Shown in pieces: positions 49,760 to 52,179 of a stretch of 52,179 bases of DNA (the stretch's first letter is position 1; each line of letters opens with the position of its first letter). Source of the DNA: Nemertoderma westbladi (taxonomy: Eukaryota; Xenacoelomorpha; Nemertodermatida; Nemertodermatidae). The position numbers and the translations under genes are program-made. The DNA lies in contig JAUCBJ010002212.1 in assembly GCA_032718475.1 (NCBI GenBank), positions 1 through 52,179 on the forward strand, written 5' to 3'. Below the pieces are notes generated by a model. The model did not search any database. It was not told where the DNA came from and saw only the letters and a program-made list of their open reading frames with translations.

Positions 49760-50584
49760 TGAGACACCTCCAATGTTATATAGTGTCTAGTTAGAGATGT
49801 GTGCTTGTACTTGACACAATGAACCCGGCGTAGCATTCTTGTGAATGTGCCATCCACAGATTTGGTGTCCTCAGCAGTTACAGTCCAGCATGGGCTCCCA
49901 TAAAGGAGTACTGGAACTACTGCTGCTCTAAATAATCGGACCTTAAGTTTCCGATTAATTCTATGTAACTTCCAAATCCTGGAAAGCCTATTCAAGGCTG
50001 CCCATGCCTTTCCCTTGCGTATTCGAAGGTCCTCACCTGACTTCCGGATCCATGATCCCAGGTAACAGAAGTCGTCCACATGCTCAAGCATACCATCCTT
50101 TGAGCTTATGCTCATCCGATCAGAGACTTGCTGAGGACTTTCAAAGTTAACTGTCAAAATGTTGGTCTTTCTGGTGTTAATAAAAAGACCAACACTAGAA
50201 GCAGCATGTTCTAATGAGCTGAGGAGCCGCTGGGCTCCCTCTAGTGATTCTGAGAGTACTCCTAAGTAACCAGCAAAGTCTAGATCAGTTAGGTACTTGG
50301 TAGGATTTCCTCGACTTCTGGAGCCAGTAGGTCGAGTTACCATCACCCCATCATCATTATGATGATCTAAGGACATGCGTAGAACATAGTCAAACACAAT
50401 TATGAACATGAATGGTGCAAGTGTGTCTCCCTGGAGGAAGCCCCATAACACTTCAAATGGTTCTGTGTCACCATAAACAGTAGACACAAATGTTGTCGAA
50501 CCATCGTATACTGCTCTGATTGCTGCAATAATTTCATCAGGAATCCCATATATTGAAAGTATGCTGAACATACGTGAGCGAGAG
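49741..50584 (-). pseudogene. LINE reverse transcriptase fragment, catalytic site lost
   Basis: The open frame runs from 50622 to 49741 (293 residues), but the first 12-13 residues come from the adjoining sequence; LINE homology begins around SRSRMFSILSIYGIPDEI. Visible RT features: GFLQGDTLAPF at residues 61-71; LTDLDFAGY at 111-119, where the family has FADD or YADD; TRKTNILTVN at 150-159; FCYLGSWI at 185-192 with a KAWAALNRL thumb helix at 205-213; VVPVLLYGSPCWTVT at 235-249. Both catalytic Asp are replaced (Gly 118, codon GGT at 50269-50271; Tyr 119, codon TAC at 50266-50268). Each change is one base away from an Asp codon. The tail after about residue 277 is out of frame. The enzyme would be inactive. 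Confidence 0.85.
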
Positions 50585-50589
50585 TGTGA

Positions 50590-50606
50590 CGGGATCTGTG
50601 ATCCCG
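50590..50606. repeat. Terminal stem-loop at the element boundary
   Basis: CGGGATC and GATCCCG pair perfectly around TGT, five bases from the junction. CCCGACCGGG overlaps it, and ACGCG-TTGT-CGCGT follows at 50626-50639. Structured ends fit a mobile-element terminus. Confidence 0.75.
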
Positions 50607-50673
50607 ACCGGGTTAAGTTCATTTCACGCGTTGTCGCGTCCGTAGGCTGCCGTAAATTATTAGGCCGAAGGCC

Positions 50674-51117
50674 GTTGGAAAACCGATTGAGTGGTGTTAA
50701 TAATGATCAATACAAATGTTAATAGTTTCATAGGTACAGATAATAGCACAATCAAATATAATCAGCACAATCAGTTATATCGCACTAGCAGACTGTAGTT
50801 GTGACAACGCTCAGAACTATTCCGGTTCCAAGGTTGTTTCTGGCAACCAACTGAATAGCAATGACATAGTATAACGGTTATATTGCATCGACACATATAC
50901 TATTATTAGTCCTACACTAAGGGTGGCCCTATCATCCAATAGATACGCTTCATTCTCCCCATTCCCTTCCTTGCCTACTAATTGGCCCTTATTGGCTACT
51001 TATCGCCTCGCCACTCCCTGTGTAGGTGTTACCTTCTACTGCTAGCTTCTCTAGCTCGTTTGCCCCTCCAAGTGGTTTAACCTTTCACCTCACTCTGTAA
51101 CTCTATGGCGTGTATCG
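50674..51117. other. Unassigned sequence inside the putative LTR element
   Basis: No open frame of note and no RNA gene. AT-rich up to about 50900, then C/T-rich. It may include the promoter of the element (GGTTATATTGC near 50877 is the only TATA-like string I noticed), but nothing confirms it. Confidence 0.4.
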
Positions 51118-51137
51118 CCCCCCCCCCCCCCCCCCCC
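51118..51137 (+). repeat. Poly-C run (20 C)
   Basis: Twenty consecutive C (G on the minus strand). Its length is likely variable and error-prone in sequencing. Confidence 0.9.
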
Positions 51138-51149
51138 AGTTGGTTATTG

Positions 51150-51490
51150 GGTGAGATTACCGAGGGTAATCTCACCTCGTCAACTTATTGCTGAAAAGGC
51201 GCCACTGTCCTTACTTTGTGAGGGTAATGAGGCGGAATTGAATCCGCTCACACTCCCCCCCATGCTATCTTCCCGGTGAGAAGATAGCATCACCTATGAG
51301 TGCGCTTCAATTCCGCTGGAACCCGATCTACTATCGGGTGTGGGGTGGAGTTCTTTTACTTGGAGTCGGCTTTCCAGGCCGCTCCCTCTGGGTATGATTT
51401 CACTACCCCTTCTTGGTGCAACCGCAACCTATGTTGCACCAAGACATCTGACGTCTCTGTTTGAGACAATTGTGGACTCCTCACACAATT
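51150..51490. other. Cluster of perfect stem-loops
   Basis: Nine stems lie within about 340 bp: 51150-51161 with 51165-51176 (12 bp, loop of 3); 51232-51242 with 51306-51316 (11 bp, GCGGAATTGAA/TTCAATTCCGC), enclosing 51262-51272 with 51280-51290 (11 bp, ATGCTATCTTC/GAAGATAGCAT); 51321-51327 with 51333-51339 (7 bp); 51362-51370 with 51378-51385 (8 bp, one bulge); 51390-51394 with 51404-51408 (5 bp); 51411-51422 with 51433-51444 (12 bp, TCTTGGTGCAAC/GTTGCACCAAGA); 51453-51457 with 51463-51467 (5 bp); 51468-51474 with 51484-51490 (7 bp). An RNA from either strand would be highly folded. It may be a structured leader or packaging region of the mobile element or a non-coding RNA. A 63-residue frame at 51340-51531 overlaps it and is not credible. 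Confidence 0.75.
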
Positions 51491-51925
51491 TTAAAATCTC
51501 CCTCACTCTGAACTCTTACTTCTCACTCTAACTCCACTCTAACTCCACTCTACTTTATCTAACTCCACTCCACTCTATCTAACTTCACTCTGAATCGCAC
51601 TCCTCTCACTCTCCCTGTCAACACCTCCTCTCCATACTTCCCTGTGCTCCTCTCATACTGGTTCTCATGCTACTATACTGTGCTATCATTCTATTTACCT
51701 TATCTAAATCTTACTTCTTACTTACTACTTATTACCTAACTCTCTTACTCGACTAACTCTCTAACCCTACTAACTCTACCTCTACTAACTCTCTAACCCT
51801 CTACTTAGAACTCTCTAACTCTACTAACTCTCTTACTCTACTAACTATTCTAACGGTACTACGCACCCTCTTACTCTATAACTTTACTAACTCGGACTCT
51901 ACTAACTCTCTGTGTAACTCTCTTA
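51491..51925 (+). repeat. G-depleted, CT-rich degenerate repeat tract
   Basis: Several hundred bases consist almost only of C, T and A, built from degenerate CTAACTC, CTACTAACT and CCACTCTAACT motifs. The string CTAACTCTCTAACCCT recurs 32 bp apart (51753 and 51785), so part of it is a decayed tandem repeat. The minus strand is purine-rich. No gene is seen. It shares strand bias and short words (CTAAC, ACTC) with the big satellite but not its unit. Confidence 0.7.
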
Positions 51926-51927
51926 AC

Positions 51928-52061
51928 TACATGGCGCTTTCGGTGCCCACAACCCCTCCACTTACTACTTTCTACGTGGCGCTTATGGAGCCCACAACCC
52001 CTCTACTACTACTTTCTACGTGGCGCTTCCAGTGCCCACAACCCCTCTGCTACTACTCGTG
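51928..52061 (+). repeat. Three tandem copies of a 44-45 bp GC-rich unit
   Basis: TGGCGCT starts at 51932, 51977 and 52021. Each copy reads ACRTGGCGCTT, a short variable part, TGCCCACAACCCCTC (GAGCCCAC in the second), then CTACTACTTTCT. Variation is concentrated between GGCGCTT and GCCCAC (TCGGT, ATGGA, CCAGT). Each unit can form a small GGC...GCC hairpin. They may be regulatory repeats of the putative LTR element. Confidence 0.8.
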
Positions 52062-52179
52062 GTATATCAATATATCACACTCCCTTACTGTCTACTTCTA
52101 ACTCCTCCTCTTACTTTCTCTTACTAACTTCTATTAACTTTCTTATTTCTACTTACTATCTAACTTCTACAAACTTTCT
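52062..52179. other. CT-rich sequence to the window end
   Basis: Continues the pyrimidine-rich composition (CTTACTTTCTATTAACTTT-like). No feature is recognised and the element continues beyond the window. Confidence 0.5.

Larger units (their letters stand above)
49452..50584 (-). mobile_element. RTE-like non-LTR retrotransposon (LINE), 3' fragment
   Basis: Read on the minus strand, the element starts inside the reverse transcriptase domain at about 50584, continues through the thumb and C-terminal region to a TAA stop at 49499-49501, and ends after a very short 3' UTR (about 30 bp) in a trinucleotide tail of about five AGT repeats. RTE-clade LINEs are known for a tiny 3' UTR and a short simple-repeat tail. 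The C-terminal block with RLRFAGHC and LVFWQPHG is of a kind shared by many invertebrate LINEs. The 5' part (endonuclease and start of RT) is absent. It is cut at 50584/50585 by unrelated sequence. Such an element copies itself by target-primed reverse transcription, but this copy cannot. Clade assignment is an inference. Confidence 0.8.
50585..52179 (+). mobile_element. Probable LTR-type element end inserted in the LINE (runs off the window)
   Basis: LINE homology stops at GAGCGAGAG and the new sequence begins TGTGACGGGATC at 50585. A TG start fits an LTR terminus (TG...CA). Composition and structure change sharply here: GC-richer, dense stem-loops, a poly-C run and a G-poor CT-rich tract, with no long open frame. 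I cannot see the other end, a second copy of the terminus or the target duplication, and the strand could be reversed since LTR ends are TG...CA. No convincing tRNA-complementary primer site was found. Alternatives are another class of transposon or simple truncation of the LINE next to unrelated DNA. Confidence 0.4.

Noticed and set aside
49564-49794. 76-residue plus-strand gene
   Set aside because: It is the antisense shadow of the LINE C-terminal frame.
51340-51531. 63-residue plus-strand gene
   Set aside because: It starts at a non-ATG codon, lies across the stem-loop cluster and has no recognisable motif.
51932-51950. Primer-binding site (TGGCGCT...) of an LTR element
   Set aside because: TGG start is suggestive, but the following bases do not resemble the complement of any tRNA T arm and the motif is repeated three times.

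Overview
This window is eukaryotic, most likely invertebrate, nuclear DNA with almost no protein-coding content. The flanks are AT-rich and full of repeats. They contain a decayed non-LTR retrotransposon, a Pol III-type tRNA-like unit, foldback elements and microsatellites. I found no intact gene, no bacterial gene organisation and no operon. The species cannot be named from the sequence alone.

Layout. (1) 1-5352, left flank: a head-to-tail duplication of about 355 bp (261-970), a dispersed repeat pair (92-243 and 2131-2286), a short coding-like remnant (966-1116) abutting a foldback element (about 1119-1252), a 29-bp tandem repeat, a 50-nt near-perfect palindrome (2891-2940), a tRNA-like unit with A box, B box and T-run terminator (3792-3877), and a small GC-rich patch with two GCGGCCGC octamers and a CCAAT box (5037-5140) just before the satellite. 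(2) 5353-48785, a single-orientation tandem array of 43.4 kb: roughly 860 copies of a 51-bp unit and its 45-50 bp length variants. Each unit has a nearly invariant 39-nt core and a 6-12 nt linker that carries almost all the variation. The left half holds very uniform blocks, including 189 consecutive 51-bp periods from 8215. The right half holds regional variant families and higher-order patterns of long and short units. Every 51-bp unit closes all six reading frames, so the array does not code for protein. (3) 48786-49451, AT-rich spacer with microsatellites and a perfect 15-bp hairpin. (4) 49452-50584, minus strand: the 3' end of an RTE-like LINE, frameshifted and with both catalytic aspartates of the reverse transcriptase replaced. 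(5) 50585-52179: a different sequence that interrupts the LINE and begins TGTGACGGGATC, probably the terminal part of an LTR-type element. It holds a 20-base poly-C run, a dense block of perfect stem-loops (51150-51490), a G-depleted CT-rich tract and three 45-bp repeats, and it runs off the window.

No genes work together here. The story is of genome dynamics: one minisatellite expanded to tens of kilobases with recognisable regional variant families, next to nested dead transposons. The most unusual signals are the split of the satellite unit into a frozen core and a free linker, one nuclear-receptor-type AGGTCA half-site per unit, the 147/198-bp spacing of short units at the right end, and the stem-loop cluster near the right end. 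Unit counts and block boundaries were read by eye, and perfect uniformity across kilobases of tandem repeat may partly reflect assembly.
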